A DNA stretch of 64,000 nt, taken from Rhodoblastus sp963804045 (GTDB taxonomy: Bacteria > Pseudomonadota > Alphaproteobacteria > Rhizobiales > Beijerinckiaceae). The DNA lies in assembly GCA_963804045.1 (NCBI GenBank), contig CAWDOR010000027.1, forward strand, positions 70,289 through 134,288, in the 5' to 3' direction. The translations under genes were made by a program, and so were the position numbers. Positions within the stretch are counted from its first letter, which is position 1. Every line of letters begins with the position of its first letter. Positions 46,002 through 54,831 of this stretch are shown in pieces. Under the pieces are notes generated by a model. That model searched no databases. It saw nothing but the letters and a program-made list of their open reading frames with translations, and was not told the origin of the DNA.

Positions 46002-46357
46002 CAGCCGCCAACAACGGTCAAGGAGGCCAGCGGCACGAAATTATTGTTCGGCGCGGGCTCCTCGGCCTTGGGCTCGACCGCCTCCTTGTGCACCTTGAAC
46101 AGGCGCTCCTGGATCGGCGTGCTCTCGACGAAATCCTGATAGGCCTGGGCCAGATGCGCGGCGCACAGCGCCTTGATCGCCGCATCGTCGAGGCCGGCGA
46201 AGGCGTCGTCCAGCTCGGCGCCCTTCAGATATTGGCCCATGCGGCGCATGATGTGCAGCCTGGACACCCTGACGACAGCCGGATCGAAATCGACGCCGAG
46301 AAAGGTGAAGAAATCCTCCGCCGAGGACAGCCGGCCCAGATCGTCCAGAACACTCAT
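46001..46357 (-). CDS. nifW: NifW nitrogenase-stabilising protein
   Basis: The 118-residue protein (LGRLSSAEDFFTFLGVDFDP, RLHIMRRMGQYL, FVESTPIQERLFKVHKEAV) is a typical NifW. It protects the MoFe protein from oxygen or takes part in its maturation. Its start overlaps the intended cysE stop and its stop overlaps nifA. An intact copy lies at 63,524-63,880. Confidence 0.96.
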   Translation of the reverse strand: MSVLDDLGRLSSAEDFFTFLGVDFDPAVVRVSRLHIMRRMGQYLKGAELDDAFAGLDDAAIKALCAAHLAQAYQDFVESTPIQERLFKVHKEAVEPKAEEPAPNNNFVPLASLTVVGG

Positions 46358-47101
46358 GACTCCAGCCTTTCCTCATTTTGAACAGGATTTCCGCTCGCGT
46401 CCGCGCATGTGATTGAGCCGGGCCTCGAGAAAATCGACGCGATCGAGCAGCAGCGACAGCACTTCGCCGACCGGATCGGGAATCAGATGATGGTCGAGAT
46501 TGACCCTGCCATTGCCCATGGCCCGTCGATCCAGGGCGCGGACGATGCGCGCGGGCACGCCGACCGCCGTCACGCCCGGCGGCACATCTTCCACCACCAC
46601 CGAATTGGCGCCGATCCGCGCCCCGGCGCCGACCTTGATCGGCCCGAGAATTTTCGCGCCGGCGCCGACCAGCACGCCGTCGTCCAGCGTGGGGTGGCGC
46701 TTGCCCGGCGTCCAGCTGACGCCGCCAAGGGTCACGCCGTGATAAAGCGTCACGCCGTCGCCGACCTCGGCGGTCTCGCCGATCACCACGCCGGCGCCGT
46801 GATCGATGAAGAAGGCGCGGCCAATGGTCGCGCCGGGATGAATGTCGACATTGGTCAGGAAACGCGCCAGCCAGGACAGGAAGCGCGCCGGAAACTTGAA
46901 GCCATTGCGCCACAGAAGATGCGACAGGCGGTGCCAGAGAATGGCGTGAACGCCGGGATAGGTCAGCAGGATTTCCAGGGCGCCGCGCGCCGCCGGGTCG
47001 CGCGCCCTGACGCAGGCGACATCGTCGCGCCACAGCCGCCACAGCCCGGCCTCGGCGGCGCGGACCGCATGTCCGGCGGGCATGACGACGCTTTCCGACA
47101 T
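46354..47101 (-). CDS. cysE: Serine O-acetyltransferase, left copy with 3' frameshift
   Basis: This enzyme makes O-acetylserine for cysteine synthesis, the sulphur source of NifS. The left-handed beta-helix motifs and NVDIHPGATIGRAFFIDHGA are intact. One extra A at about 46,388 shifts the last codons, so the frame ends at 46,373 with RKSCSK. The right copy reads through to a stop overlapping nifW (ATGA), which shows the intended end at 46,354. Confidence 0.9.
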
Positions 47102-47106
47102 GGCGA

Positions 47107-47427
47107 CTCAGGGCCCCCGGCTTCTTGAAGCCCATGGGCGCGGGGACGACGCGCACCAGCTCGCCGAGCTTTTCGACGATGCGGCTCTGGATGCCCTCCA
47201 GCGTGGCGCTGGCCAGGCTGCAGAAGATGCAGACAGGCGCGGGCGAATTGACATTCCACCACCTTGCCTTCGATCGACAGCAATTCGCAATCGCCGCCGT
47301 CGCGCTTCAGCGCCGGGCGGATTTCGTCAATGGCCTCGCGCACCAGTTTTTCGCGCCGCGCCTCGACCGTATCGGGCGTTTCGGCGACAGGCGTTTCGGC
47401 GACAATGTTTGCAGCATGCATGGTCAT
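47107..47427 (-). pseudogene. NifU C-terminal-like (Nfu) scaffold, left copy disrupted
   Basis: The first 60 residues match the intact copy at 62,461-62,775. Then several small changes around 47,228-47,262 destroy the C-x2-C scaffold motif and shift the frame into the cysE region. Because the change is confined and the right copy is perfect, an error in the sequence is at least as likely as true inactivation. Confidence 0.75.
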
Positions 47428-47447
47428 GATCGTCCTCTCCCAAAATG

Positions 47448-47770
47448 TCAGCCGAAGCTCTTGCCGCAGGAACAGGCGTGTGAAGCGTTGGCATTGTCGA
47501 AGGTGAAGCCGGCGCCCTTGATGGCGACGACGAAATCTATGGTGACGCCGGCGAGCAGCGGCAGGCTGTCATGCTCGACGAAAACCTTGACGCCGTCGCG
47601 CTCGACCATCTCGTCATCGGCTTCGGCGGCCGCGCACCAGACCCATCAGATATTTATTGCCGGCGCAGCCGCCGGTCTCGACCTTGAGGCGCAGACCCTG
47701 GACGGGCTCGGGCGCGCCGATGATCGCATTGCGCACGGCGTTCGAGCGCGCTGTCGGTCAGATGGATCAT
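47448..47770 (-). pseudogene. IscA-like gene, left copy frameshifted
   Basis: The start MIHLTDSALE and the end with CSCGKSFG are recognisable, but small indels near 47,636-47,645 and 47,742 split the frame. The intact counterpart is at 62,121-62,441. It is the first gene of the iscA-nfu-cysE-nifW-nifA operon. Confidence 0.8.
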
Positions 47771-47807
47771 TGTCGTGCTCCGCTCAAAAAGGCTTTGCTC
47801 CCCAGGA

Positions 47808-47823
47808 AGCAAAAGCCGCGCCA
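47808..47823 (-). promoter_or_regulatory. Sigma-54 promoter of the iscA-...-nifA operon (left copy)
   Basis: Minus-strand TGGCGCGGCTTTTGCT has exact GG-N10-GC spacing, 37 nt before iscA. The NifA site is 62 bp upstream. Confidence 0.9.
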
Positions 47824-47885
47824 GGGGCGCGGCCTCTTGTTTCCTATTGATTGACAATGATTTTTTCTTGCCGGGGGCGAAGCAT

Positions 47886-47901
47886 TGTCGGAAAACCGAC
47901 A
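47886..47901. promoter_or_regulatory. NifA upstream activator site (left copy)
   Basis: TGTCGGAAAACCGACA is an exact, nearly palindromic TGT-N10-ACA site just after the AAA+ gene stop. It places nifA, the last gene of the operon, under its own product. Confidence 0.85.
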
Positions 47902-47911
47902 GGCTGCCTTT

Positions 47912-49596
47912 TTAGGCCGCCACGGCCTGGTCGAGGCCGCGGAACACGGCGCAGCGCTTGAACACCTCGAGGTCGGGCGCCGTGTCGCGATGGCGACAAT
48001 ATTTTGAGACCAGCTTGGCCAGCCCCTTGATGTCGCGCCCCGCTGGTCTGCGGGTAGATGGTCGACCAGGCGACCGATCAGCGCGCGCTCAAGTTCGAGC
48101 GCGAACTGTTCGGACATCACGCCCCAGATGCGCCGGCGCGCCTCGTCGTCGGGCGAATGGAAGCGGATCAGGGCGATGCAGCGCGAGACGATGGCCTCGT
48201 CGATGTCGTCGATGCGGTTGGTGGTCAGGAACAGCAGCCCGTTGAAATATTCGAGCACGCGCAGGAACACGCCGACCACGGCGTTCATGGTCATGTCGTC
48301 CTGGCGGCGCTTGATATAGACGTCGGCCTCGTCGATCAGCATCACCGCGCCCCAGCGCTGCGCGCGCAGCAGCGCCTCCTTCAGCGCGGTCTCCATGGCC
48401 GCGACATTGAGGCCGAGCTGGCCCGAATGGACGCGGTAGAGCGGGCGTCGGACGATCTCCGAATAGACTTCCGCCGTCAGCGTCTTGCCGACCCCGGGCG
48501 GGCCGGCGCAGAGCACGGTGGTGCCGCCCGATTTTCCGGCGACGATATCGTCCATCAGCACATCCATTTCGGCGGTGAGAATATCGATCAGATCGGTCTG
48601 CTCCTCCGGCAGCACCAGCTTGTCCTTGAGGTCGGGCTTGTAGGCGTAGGGGGTCAAATCCTCTACATGGGCCCAGACATAGTGATGCAGGTCGAGGTGG
48701 AACATCAGGATGAACGGATGGACCGGATTCGCCGCGACATGGCCTCGCCCTTGGCCGCATTGGCGGCGGCCACCTCTGCTCGGCGAAATGATTGCTCTTG
48801 GCCGCCTTGCGCAGATAGGAGCCGAGTATGTCGCCGGTCAGCTCCAGGGTCAGGGCGCGATCGGCGAGCAGGCTCTCGTCATCTACGAGGCGCGCCGGAT
48901 CGCCGCCCGACGACAGGATCATGCTCTCCTTGCGCGACGAGTCAGCGTGGCGATGGGTCGAGGAGGGGTCGGCGAAATAGCCGAGGCGGCCGCCGGAAAA
49001 TTGCGCGCCATAATGGGCGCGCCAGGCGAAAATTTCCCCGTATTGGCGTCGTAAGCCGCGATCAGCTCCGGGTGTCGCGCAAAAAACCCTTTTCGGCGAA
49101 AATTTCGGCGACGTTCCGGCCATCGACATGGCCGGCGGTCACGCGCAATTGCACCGTGCCAATTCGCCCCGGGCATTGGCCTTGAGCTCGACCAAAATCC
49201 GCCCGGTCTCGTCATTGTCTTCGCGTATAGCGATGCTCGCCCACATAGGGCAAGGGCCGGCCACCGGAATGGGCTGAGAACAGCCGCCGCGCAAGCCGCC
49301 CGCGATGAGGAAATGGCCATGGCCGGCACCACCGCCTCGAAGATCCGGGCGGTGAAGCCCGGCCCGGCGTCGGCGAACACGCCGCGCAAGGTGGCGATCT
49401 GCGCCTGCTGGTTGGTGCGCCGGACCAGCGGGCCGTAGAGATCGTGCAGACGGTCGATGTCCGGCGAGGTGAGCTGCTGGAAGACCACCTCGACCTTGTC
49501 GCCGAACAGCAATTGCGCCTTCAGCGAGTCCAGTTCGGGAAAATCCTTGGTCAAAGCTTCGACAAAAGGGCGCGCGATATGGATTTTAACGCTCAT
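47912..49596 (-). pseudogene. AAA+ ATPase gene, left copy with several frameshifts
   Basis: This is the counterpart of the intact gene at 60,276-61,979 but about 19 bp shorter in total. Start (MSVKIHIARPFVEALTKDFP), Walker A (GPPGVGKT) and Walker B regions are present in different frames. Breaks fall at about 48,040-48,050, 48,730-48,780, 48,950-49,080 and 49,150-49,430. The indels are small and scattered, as in low-quality sequence, so the real gene may well be intact. Confidence 0.8.
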
Positions 49597-49635
49597 GTCG
49601 CCTTCCATTCACTGTTTCAGTCGGAAACCCCGACG

Positions 49636-49651
49636 AGCAGGGAACAGGCCA
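49636..49651 (-). promoter_or_regulatory. Sigma-54 promoter of the AAA+ gene (left copy)
   Basis: Minus-strand TGGCCTGTTCCCTGCT has GG-N10-GC spacing, 39 nt before the ATPase start. It is back to back with the promoter of the divergent gene, 21 bp away. Confidence 0.8.
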
Positions 49652-49672
49652 GACATTTTGTGGCGAAATTTG

Positions 49673-49688
49673 CGGCAGACCATTTGCA
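49673..49688 (+). promoter_or_regulatory. Sigma-54 promoter of the 195-codon gene (left copy)
   Basis: CGGCAGACCATTTGCA has GG-N10-GC spacing and a perfect TTGCA -12, 51 nt before the start codon. No exact NifA site was found nearby. Confidence 0.8.
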
Positions 49689-49739
49689 TGGGAACCGACG
49701 GCGCAAAAATGCGCGAAGAATTTTCAAGCGGAGAATGAA

Positions 49740-50327
49740 ATGAATTACGAGACGACCGCCCTCGCAGGCCTGGAAAAGGAAGGCCGCCTTGTCGACGCCG
49801 TGTACAAGGGTCCGAGCGACAAATCCGGCTATCTGGCCTATCGCGGCGATTTCGCCCTGAAGCTGCAGGAATCCCTGGCCGACGAAAAGCGCCCGCCGGA
49901 ATATTGCTTCGAGCAAGGCGTGGCGATCCTCAAGGATGGCGAATCCACCATCGACGCCTTGGCCGGCTATATCCATGACGTCAACAATCTCACCACCTTC
50001 AAAGACGTGGTGGGACCGCTGCTGTCGCCGAAGGGCAAATATATCGTCTTCGTCAGCAACATCGACTTCCTGGCGAAATATACCGTCGATCTCGGCGGCG
50101 CGACCGTGACGGTGCTGCCGCTGGACAAATCCACGGTGTGGAAGGAATTATCCGATCTCTCCGGCCTCGACAAAAACGACTTCAAGAAGCTCGACGGCGG
50201 CGGCAAGGTGCAGCTGATTCTCGACAAGGCCGGCGAAGCCACCGAGACCTATGAAAAACTGACCCTGGAGCAAGTGCTGGCCAAGGCCGAGCCGGTCCGC
50301 AACCGCAACGAAAACCGCCCCGTCTGA
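49740..50327 (+). CDS. Unknown 195-residue protein paired with the AAA+ ATPase (left copy)
   Basis: This soluble protein has no signal peptide. It starts MNYETTALAGLEKEGRLVDA after a GGAG-like site and contains YLAYRGDFALKLQESLADEK, GVAILKDGESTIDALAGYIH and a central hydrophobic strand region (GKYIVFVSNIDFLAKYTVDL). Only one cysteine (about residue 60) is present. It diverges from the AAA+ gene; both have sigma-54 promoters, suggesting joint action under nitrogen-fixing or nitrogen-limiting conditions. I do not recognise the family. A chaperone client or adaptor role is speculation. Confidence 0.85.
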   Translation: MNYETTALAGLEKEGRLVDAVYKGPSDKSGYLAYRGDFALKLQESLADEKRPPEYCFEQGVAILKDGESTIDALAGYIHDVNNLTTFKDVVGPLLSPKGKYIVFVSNIDFLAKYTVDLGGATVTVLPLDKSTVWKELSDLSGLDKNDFKKLDGGGKVQLILDKAGEATETYEKLTLEQVLAKAEPVRNRNENRPV

Positions 50328-50350
50328 TTTTTTCGGCTCCGCGCCTCGCG

Positions 50351-50386
50351 CCCTTTCGCGGTCTCTCGCCGCGAAAGGGTTTTTTG
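50351..50386 (+). terminator. Terminator after the 195-codon gene
   Basis: CCCTTTCGCGG and CCGCGAAAGGG pair around a short loop and are followed by T6. Confidence 0.9.
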
Positions 50387-50817
50387 TTTTTTGGGTGGCG
50401 CGGAAGGCTGCTGTCGGCGGATTGTGTTGAAAAACTCTTTTTCGCCGCCGATCACATTTTTGCAGCCATTTGGAAACGCGGGCATAAAAATGATGCGGGG
50501 GACCGGTCGGTTCGACAAGAAGTCCGCCGAAAGCCTCCGTACCCAATTGTAGATGACCTTGAACGAGAAAAGTCGCTCATCAGCGAGTTTAGCGGGATTT
50601 TTGAGGAGCCTATTTTTTCGAGTTTTTCAACGAAATCGGCGGAAAGCGGGTATTGCGCTAACGACCGCTCCCGAGAATATGCCGGTCGATAGTTGAATGG
50701 GCAGGATGCGCCAAGAGCACGAATTCCGACCGTTTAAGGAACGTCCGCTGACGACTAGATTGGTGTCCAAAGCGGAATGCCTGCTGGGCGCCGCAAGCGG
50801 CCCTGATAATCTCGGTT
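50387..50817. other. Intergenic region, no gene recognised (left copy)
   Basis: About 430 bp lie between two convergent genes. The composition is more AT-rich than its surroundings. One open frame of 102 codons (50,384-50,692) exists without a ribosome-binding site or recognisable motif. It might be a decayed gene, but nothing supports a name. Confidence 0.5.
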
Positions 50818-52077
50818 TCATTTGCTGGCGGCGACGTTCGAGGCTGCCAGACGATCGCTCGACAGCGCCCTGAGGAAGGCCACGATCGCGGCGATATCAT
50901 GGGAATTCAGGCGCTCCGGCGTATACATGACGAGTTTCTGATCTCGCGATATCCATGCGACTCGCGGTTTGATGAAAGGCTCGTCGGATACGGTGCGGTT
51001 GAGTTGGGCGACCGCCATGATGCGAACGGCTTCGCTCAGGTCGTCCACGGCGCCATTGTGGAAATAGGGCCCCGTCAGCGCAATATTCCGCAGCGTCGGA
51101 ATACGCCACACCCCGCGCTCGAAATTATACCGGTCGAGCGACTCGTCTGGATTGGCGGGGAACAGGCGCATGGGCTGACGCTTGCTGGCCGGCGCCAGAA
51201 AGCTGGCACCGGAGAAGTTTGGACCTGAGTGACACTGAATGCAGCCGACCCGCTCGAATAGGGCCATACCTTGGATTTGCTGCGGCGTCAGCGCCGTCTC
51301 ATCGCCGCGCAGAAAGCGGTCATATGGACTGTCGCTGGTGACGAGCCGGCGCTCGAACGCTGCCAAAGCCTTCGCGATGGCATTGCTGTCGATGGGCGCG
51401 CCGGCGCCGAAGGCCGAGCGAAACATCTGCGCGTAGGCTGGGTCATTCGCGAGCTTTCGGGCAAGGCCTTCGATGTCCCGGTTTCCCATTTCGATTGGAT
51501 TGGCGATGGGGCCGAGCGCTTGTTCCTCCAGCGTGCGCGCGCGTCCGTCCCAAAACAGGCGCGACTGAAAAGCGGCGTTGAAAACCGTCGGAGAATTACG
51601 CGCCCCGATCTGACCTTTGATGCCACGCGAATTGCGGCGTGGCTCCGCGCCCGCGCCATGGTCGATGTCATGACAAGTCAAGCAGGCAATTGTTCCGTCG
51701 CCGGAAAGCGCCGGATCGCGAAACAGCTTTTCGCCGAGCGCGACTTTTTCCGGCGTGGTCGGATTGTCCGCTGGCGACGGCGCAACTTCCGGCAAGCCTT
51801 CCCACACCGCGTTGCCGACAAAAAACTCCGGCGACGGCGGCTCCAGCAGCGTGGCGACGGCAGGCGGCGCGTGCGCGCCGATCGTCATATTCTCCATAAC
51901 GGCGACCTTGATCGCGAATGCCAGGACGCCGAGACCAAGAGCCGCTGCGAGCAGCAGGCGCTGCGAAAAGTTCAGCTGCGCCGCGGGGCCGAGGTCTTTC
52001 CAGACAATGAGCGCGGTGGCGGCGAGACCGAAGACGATCGCGCCCACCCCGGTTGCGAGCAGGGTGATGTCAAGCAT
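50818..52077 (-). CDS. Di-haem cytochrome c peroxidase family protein (left copy)
   Basis: The 419-residue protein has two N-terminal hydrophobic segments (about 4-26 and 42-60) that anchor it in the membrane with the catalytic part in the periplasm. Two c-type haem sites are present: CLTCH (132-136) and CIQCH (279-283). NSPTVFNAAFQSRLFWDGRA and TLRNIALTGPYFHNGAV are typical of the CcpA/MauG family. It probably removes H2O2. It is the last gene of a DUF4242-Crp/Fnr-peroxidase operon. Confidence 0.93.
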   Translation of the reverse strand: MLDITLLATGVGAIVFGLAATALIVWKDLGPAAQLNFSQRLLLAAALGLGVLAFAIKVAVMENMTIGAHAPPAVATLLEPPSPEFFVGNAVWEGLPEVAPSPADNPTTPEKVALGEKLFRDPALSGDGTIACLTCHDIDHGAGAEPRRNSRGIKGQIGARNSPTVFNAAFQSRLFWDGRARTLEEQALGPIANPIEMGNRDIEGLARKLANDPAYAQMFRSAFGAGAPIDSNAIAKALAAFERRLVTSDSPYDRFLRGDETALTPQQIQGMALFERVGCIQCHSGPNFSGASFLAPASKRQPMRLFPANPDESLDRYNFERGVWRIPTLRNIALTGPYFHNGAVDDLSEAVRIMAVAQLNRTVSDEPFIKPRVAWISRDQKLVMYTPERLNSHDIAAIVAFLRALSSDRLAASNVAASK

Positions 52078-52101
52078 TCGGAATTCCTTGATTTTAAGCT
52101 G

Positions 52102-52821
52102 TCATCCGAGAAGTTGGGCGAGACGCGCGGGATCGCGCGCCGCCAGCCATCCGGGTCCGGTCTCTATCAGGCCAGCCGCCGCCATGCGACGCAGCACACG
52201 CGACACGACCTCGCGCGAGGTGCCGAGATGTCCCGCGATCTGTTCTTGCGTCAGCCGCAAGCGGCCATTTCCTTTCGCGCGCCGCACCAGAAAACCGGCA
52301 AGACGCGCTTCCAGCCCAAGCGACGTCGCTTCCTCGATTGTCGTCATCAGTTCGAACAGACGTCCCGACAAGGCCTCGAAGGTGAAGCGCTGGACAGCAG
52401 CCTCCTGTGCGAACAGATCGCGGAAAAGCGCGCCTGGAATGATGGAAAAAGCCGTATCACCCTCACTTTCGACAAAGGCGGGATAGGCCAGTTGCGAAAA
52501 GGCGCAATTGAGCGCCAGAATGCAGGACTGTCCCGGCTCGACCCAATAGAGCGTCCCCTCGCGGCCTTCCGGGGTCACGTAATAAACTCGCAATGCGCCG
52601 CGCTCGACCAGATAGGCGCCTGCGACCGGATCGCCGCGCTGCACCAGCGGCGTAGCGTCCGGGCAGGCGATCTGGCGCATGCCCTTTCCCAGCCGCGAGC
52701 GACTGGCTTCGCTCATCTCTCCGAGAAAGGGGAAGAGGTTGATGGTAGGCATGGCGGACATAACGACACGATAGCCATACCAATCACCCGCCGCCAGTGC
52801 AGACATGGCCTTGTCCCTCAT
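52102..52821 (-). CDS. Crp/Fnr-family transcriptional regulator (left copy)
   Basis: The 239-residue protein has an N-terminal cyclic-nucleotide-binding-like sensor (about 20-140) and a C-terminal winged HTH (LRLTQEQIAGHLGTSREVVS). The FNR cysteine cluster is absent; isolated cysteines at IACPD and SCILALNC remain. The ATG at 52,821 overlaps the DUF4242 stop (ATGA). An internal ATG at 52,761 would give a shorter form. It probably regulates the flanking peroxidase gene in response to redox or oxygen. Confidence 0.92.
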   Translation of the reverse strand: MRDKAMSALAAGDWYGYRVVMSAMPTINLFPFLGEMSEASRSRLGKGMRQIACPDATPLVQRGDPVAGAYLVERGALRVYYVTPEGREGTLYWVEPGQSCILALNCAFSQLAYPAFVESEGDTAFSIIPGALFRDLFAQEAAVQRFTFEALSGRLFELMTTIEEATSLGLEARLAGFLVRRAKGNGRLRLTQEQIAGHLGTSREVVSRVLRRMAAAGLIETGPGWLAARDPARLAQLLG

Positions 52822-53123
52822 GCCGCCTTTATCGCGAAAAACAGATCGCCGGGCGTCGCCGTCGTGACCTCTGTGATTTCCGCATAAGGCAGGCCGACGC
52901 GCTCGTGGGCGCGTTTCACGGCTTCGGCGGATGGCGCCATGTTGAAACAAAAGGCGCGTCCTTCCTCGAAACCGACGTGGACCCGCAGCATGATGACGCC
53001 TTCGGCCCGGCACGCCTCTTCATATTGCGTGCAAAAACCCCCGAAGGCTTCCCTGGAAATGCTGGCGGGAAAGGTGCCCCCGCGAACATTATGGGTGTCG
53101 ATGTAGAATTTCATCGCTTGCAT
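52818..53123 (-). CDS. DUF4242 family protein (left copy)
   Basis: The 101-residue protein (MKFYIDTHNVRGGTFPASIS ... EEACRAEGVIMLRVHVGFEE ... EGRAFCFNMAPSAEAVKRAH) matches DUF4242, small ferredoxin-like-fold proteins, some of which bind nickel. A GGAGG site lies 7 nt before the ATG at 53,123. It heads the operon with the Crp/Fnr regulator and the peroxidase. Confidence 0.88.
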   Translation of the reverse strand: MQAMKFYIDTHNVRGGTFPASISREAFGGFCTQYEEACRAEGVIMLRVHVGFEEGRAFCFNMAPSAEAVKRAHERVGLPYAEITEVTTATPGDLFFAIKAA

Positions 53124-53945
53124 GATTTACCTCCACATTTGCGATGCGGAGACGATCAGCGAAAGCGGCGAAAAACTCTGGAACAAAAGTCACAAGGCGA
53201 TGCGCAATGCGCGAACCTGCGACCATCTGCCGCAAGTTAGAATTCGTGCGTTACGCCCGACGCTCGAAGGCAAATTAGCGATGCACCGTCGGCGAGGTGG
53301 AGTTGCGATGGCAGTGGTCCGCTCAGGGTCAATTTTACGCATTCAACCGAAGCCGGGAATGACCGGTAACGGTGCTGCTGCGGACGATGCCAAGTAAGCA
53401 GGAAGGTCCCATTCGAGCCGAACCTTGTCATCGGCTCAGTTCAGCTTGGCCGCGATGTTCGAGGTGAAGCGCGGGAGCTGGACCCTCTCCCCGCCTTGGC
53501 GGGGCTTTTTGGCGATGGCGAAAAGCTCGAATGTGGAGCGCGCCCTTCTCCCGCTTCTGGCGGGAGAGGGCGCGCGCGACAAAGGTTTGGGCGCGGAACT
53601 CTTGGAGATTTCTCTCGATCGGCGTGACCCATCGACGGGGAACGTCCGGAGAAAATTATCGAAAATTTTTAATTTTGGCATGATGCGACGTCATGCTTTT
53701 GGTGCGGGACGAGACCGAGGCCGACGGGGATAAGGGCCTCGCCTTCCCGCCGCAAACCGAAATCCATGTCAAAAACTCGCGCGGGGGGTCATGGCGTCCC
53801 TTGGCCTCGGTTTTTCCTCCTTTGCGGCGGCGGCGCGGTCGCTGGTTTTGTTTTGGCGCCATCGCGGCGGCGTTTGGACGGGATTTTTCCGATTTTTCTA
53901 TCTTTGGTTGAAATGCGATCGCGCAAAACGCGCAAAACATGCGTA

Positions 53946-54017
53946 TTTTCGCGAAAACAACGTGATTTTCGACGAAAATCGCACTGCTTTTCGCATGACA
54001 ACTTTCAGGTTGTCATG
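53946..54017. repeat. Palindrome cluster near parS (left copy)
   Basis: TTTTCGCGAAAA (53,946-53,957), GATTTTCG-A-CGAAAATC (53,964-53,980) and CATGACAAC-TTTCAG-GTTGTCATG (53,994-54,017) follow each other within 72 bp. Their purpose is unknown. Confidence 0.75.
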
Positions 54018-54116
54018 GTGAAAACGCGGGGTGAAAATTCACGCCGGCTCAGTTCCGGTCCGGGAAAAGTCGTAATTTTTCGCTTTAACACAAATGGTTA
54101 AATCGAGCGCAAGGAC

Positions 54117-54132
54117 TGTTTCACGTGAAACA
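54117..54132. other. parS centromere site (left copy)
   Basis: TGTTTCACGTGAAACA is an exact match to the 16-bp bacterial parS consensus bound by ParB. In alphaproteobacteria parS sites lie near oriC and nucleate ParB-CTP clamps and SMC loading. No parA/parB gene is in the window. Confidence 0.88.
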
Positions 54133-54239
54133 TATCGTGAACAAACTTTCGCCTCAAAAGCTGTTTTCGCGGATTTGTCGATTTTCACCTTCCGCCACAA
54201 TTGCCACAATCGTTTAAAAAGCGGGGTTCGCGGCTTCCC

Positions 54240-54644
54240 CTAAAGCTCCGCGTCTTCGTCCTCGTCCTCATCGTCTTCGAGGAGTTTCAAACCGAGCACG
54301 CAAATGTCGCCGTCGATCACTTCCAGCCGCACCGGCTCCAGATGCTCGTTCTTGCAGGGGCCGGAAGAGCAGCGGCCGGTGCCCAGTTCGAACAGGGCGC
54401 CATGCTTGCCGCACATCAGCCGCAAGCCCGCGCCGTCGAGGAAGCTGTTGCGCTCCCAGTCGAGATGCACGCCGTGATGCGGACAGCGGTTGCGATAGCC
54501 GAACACCTGCTTGCCCCAGCGCACGACGACGATGGGAAAGGATTCCGGCTCGCCCTGTTGGTTGACCACGCCAAGATGAAATCCCACGGCCTTCTGGCTG
54601 GGAATGTCGCTCAACGCACAAATGACAAAGGCCTCTTCAGACAT
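54240..54644 (-). CDS. Rieske-type 2Fe-2S ferredoxin with acidic tail (left copy, intact)
   Basis: The 134-residue protein has the Rieske ligands CPHHG and CGKHGALFE. It is a shorter paralogue of the product at 33,843-34,304 and ends in a run of Asp/Glu (LLEDDEDEDEDAEL). GGGAGCGG precedes the ATG. A TTGCGCGCTTCTTGCT element (minus strand, 54,693-54,708) resembles the sufE -24/-12 candidate. It is probably an electron carrier; the acidic tail may dock to a partner. Right copy is damaged. Confidence 0.88.
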   Translation of the reverse strand: MSEEAFVICALSDIPSQKAVGFHLGVVNQQGEPESFPIVVVRWGKQVFGYRNRCPHHGVHLDWERNSFLDGAGLRLMCGKHGALFELGTGRCSSGPCKNEHLEPVRLEVIDGDICVLGLKLLEDDEDEDEDAEL

Positions 54645-54782
54645 CCGCCGCTCCCTTGACGCCCGCACTATTGACGCTTTCGCGACACGCCAAGCAAGAA
54701 GCGCGCAATTTTTCCGCAACAAGCGCCAAAATCGCGGCAAAATCCACGAGCGGACACGACGGCGCGACGCCCGGCCCGCCGA

Positions 54783-54798
54783 TGGCACGAATTTTGAT
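54783..54798 (+). promoter_or_regulatory. Sigma-54-like promoter of the truncated gene
   Basis: TGGCACGAATTTTGAT has a perfect -24 (TGGCACG) but TTGAT instead of TTGCA/T at -12. It lies 34 nt before the start at 54,832. A degenerate NifA site (54,672-54,687) is about 95 bp upstream. Confidence 0.55.
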
Positions 54799-54831
54799 GC
54801 CCCTTGCCCAGATTTCGAACAGGAGATGGGA

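Larger units (their letters stand above)
53124..54239. other. 1.1-kb non-coding region with parS and palindromes (left copy)
   Basis: No credible gene is seen. It contains a terminator-like hairpin CCCCGCC-TT-GGCGGGG-CTTTTT (53,488-53,509), a second hairpin (about 53,553-53,571), an AT-rich cluster of palindromes (53,946-54,017), and a perfect parS (54,117-54,132). The sequence from 53,880 to 54,190 is unlike the coding parts of the window. It resembles a centromere-like or origin-adjacent region rather than a simple spacer. Confidence 0.65.

Noticed and set aside
46354..49596. Subfunctionalised duplicate nif genes (one arm decayed, one kept)
   Set aside because: Damage switches between arms along the repeat and consists of random small indels without longer deletions or stop accumulation, so sequence error fits better than gene decay.
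50384..50692. A 102-codon plus-strand frame after the 195-codon gene
   Set aside because: It starts inside the terminator T-run, lacks a ribosome-binding site and has no recognisable family. It is duplicated only because of the inverted repeat.
51271..52887. A 538-codon frame opposite the peroxidase and Crp/Fnr genes, present in both arms
   Set aside because: Antisense shadow. Its presence twice reflects only the inverted repeat.
53122..54200. Several short frames of 60-110 codons in the parS region
   Set aside because: None has a ribosome-binding site or keeps its frame between the two arms. They overlap each other on both strands.
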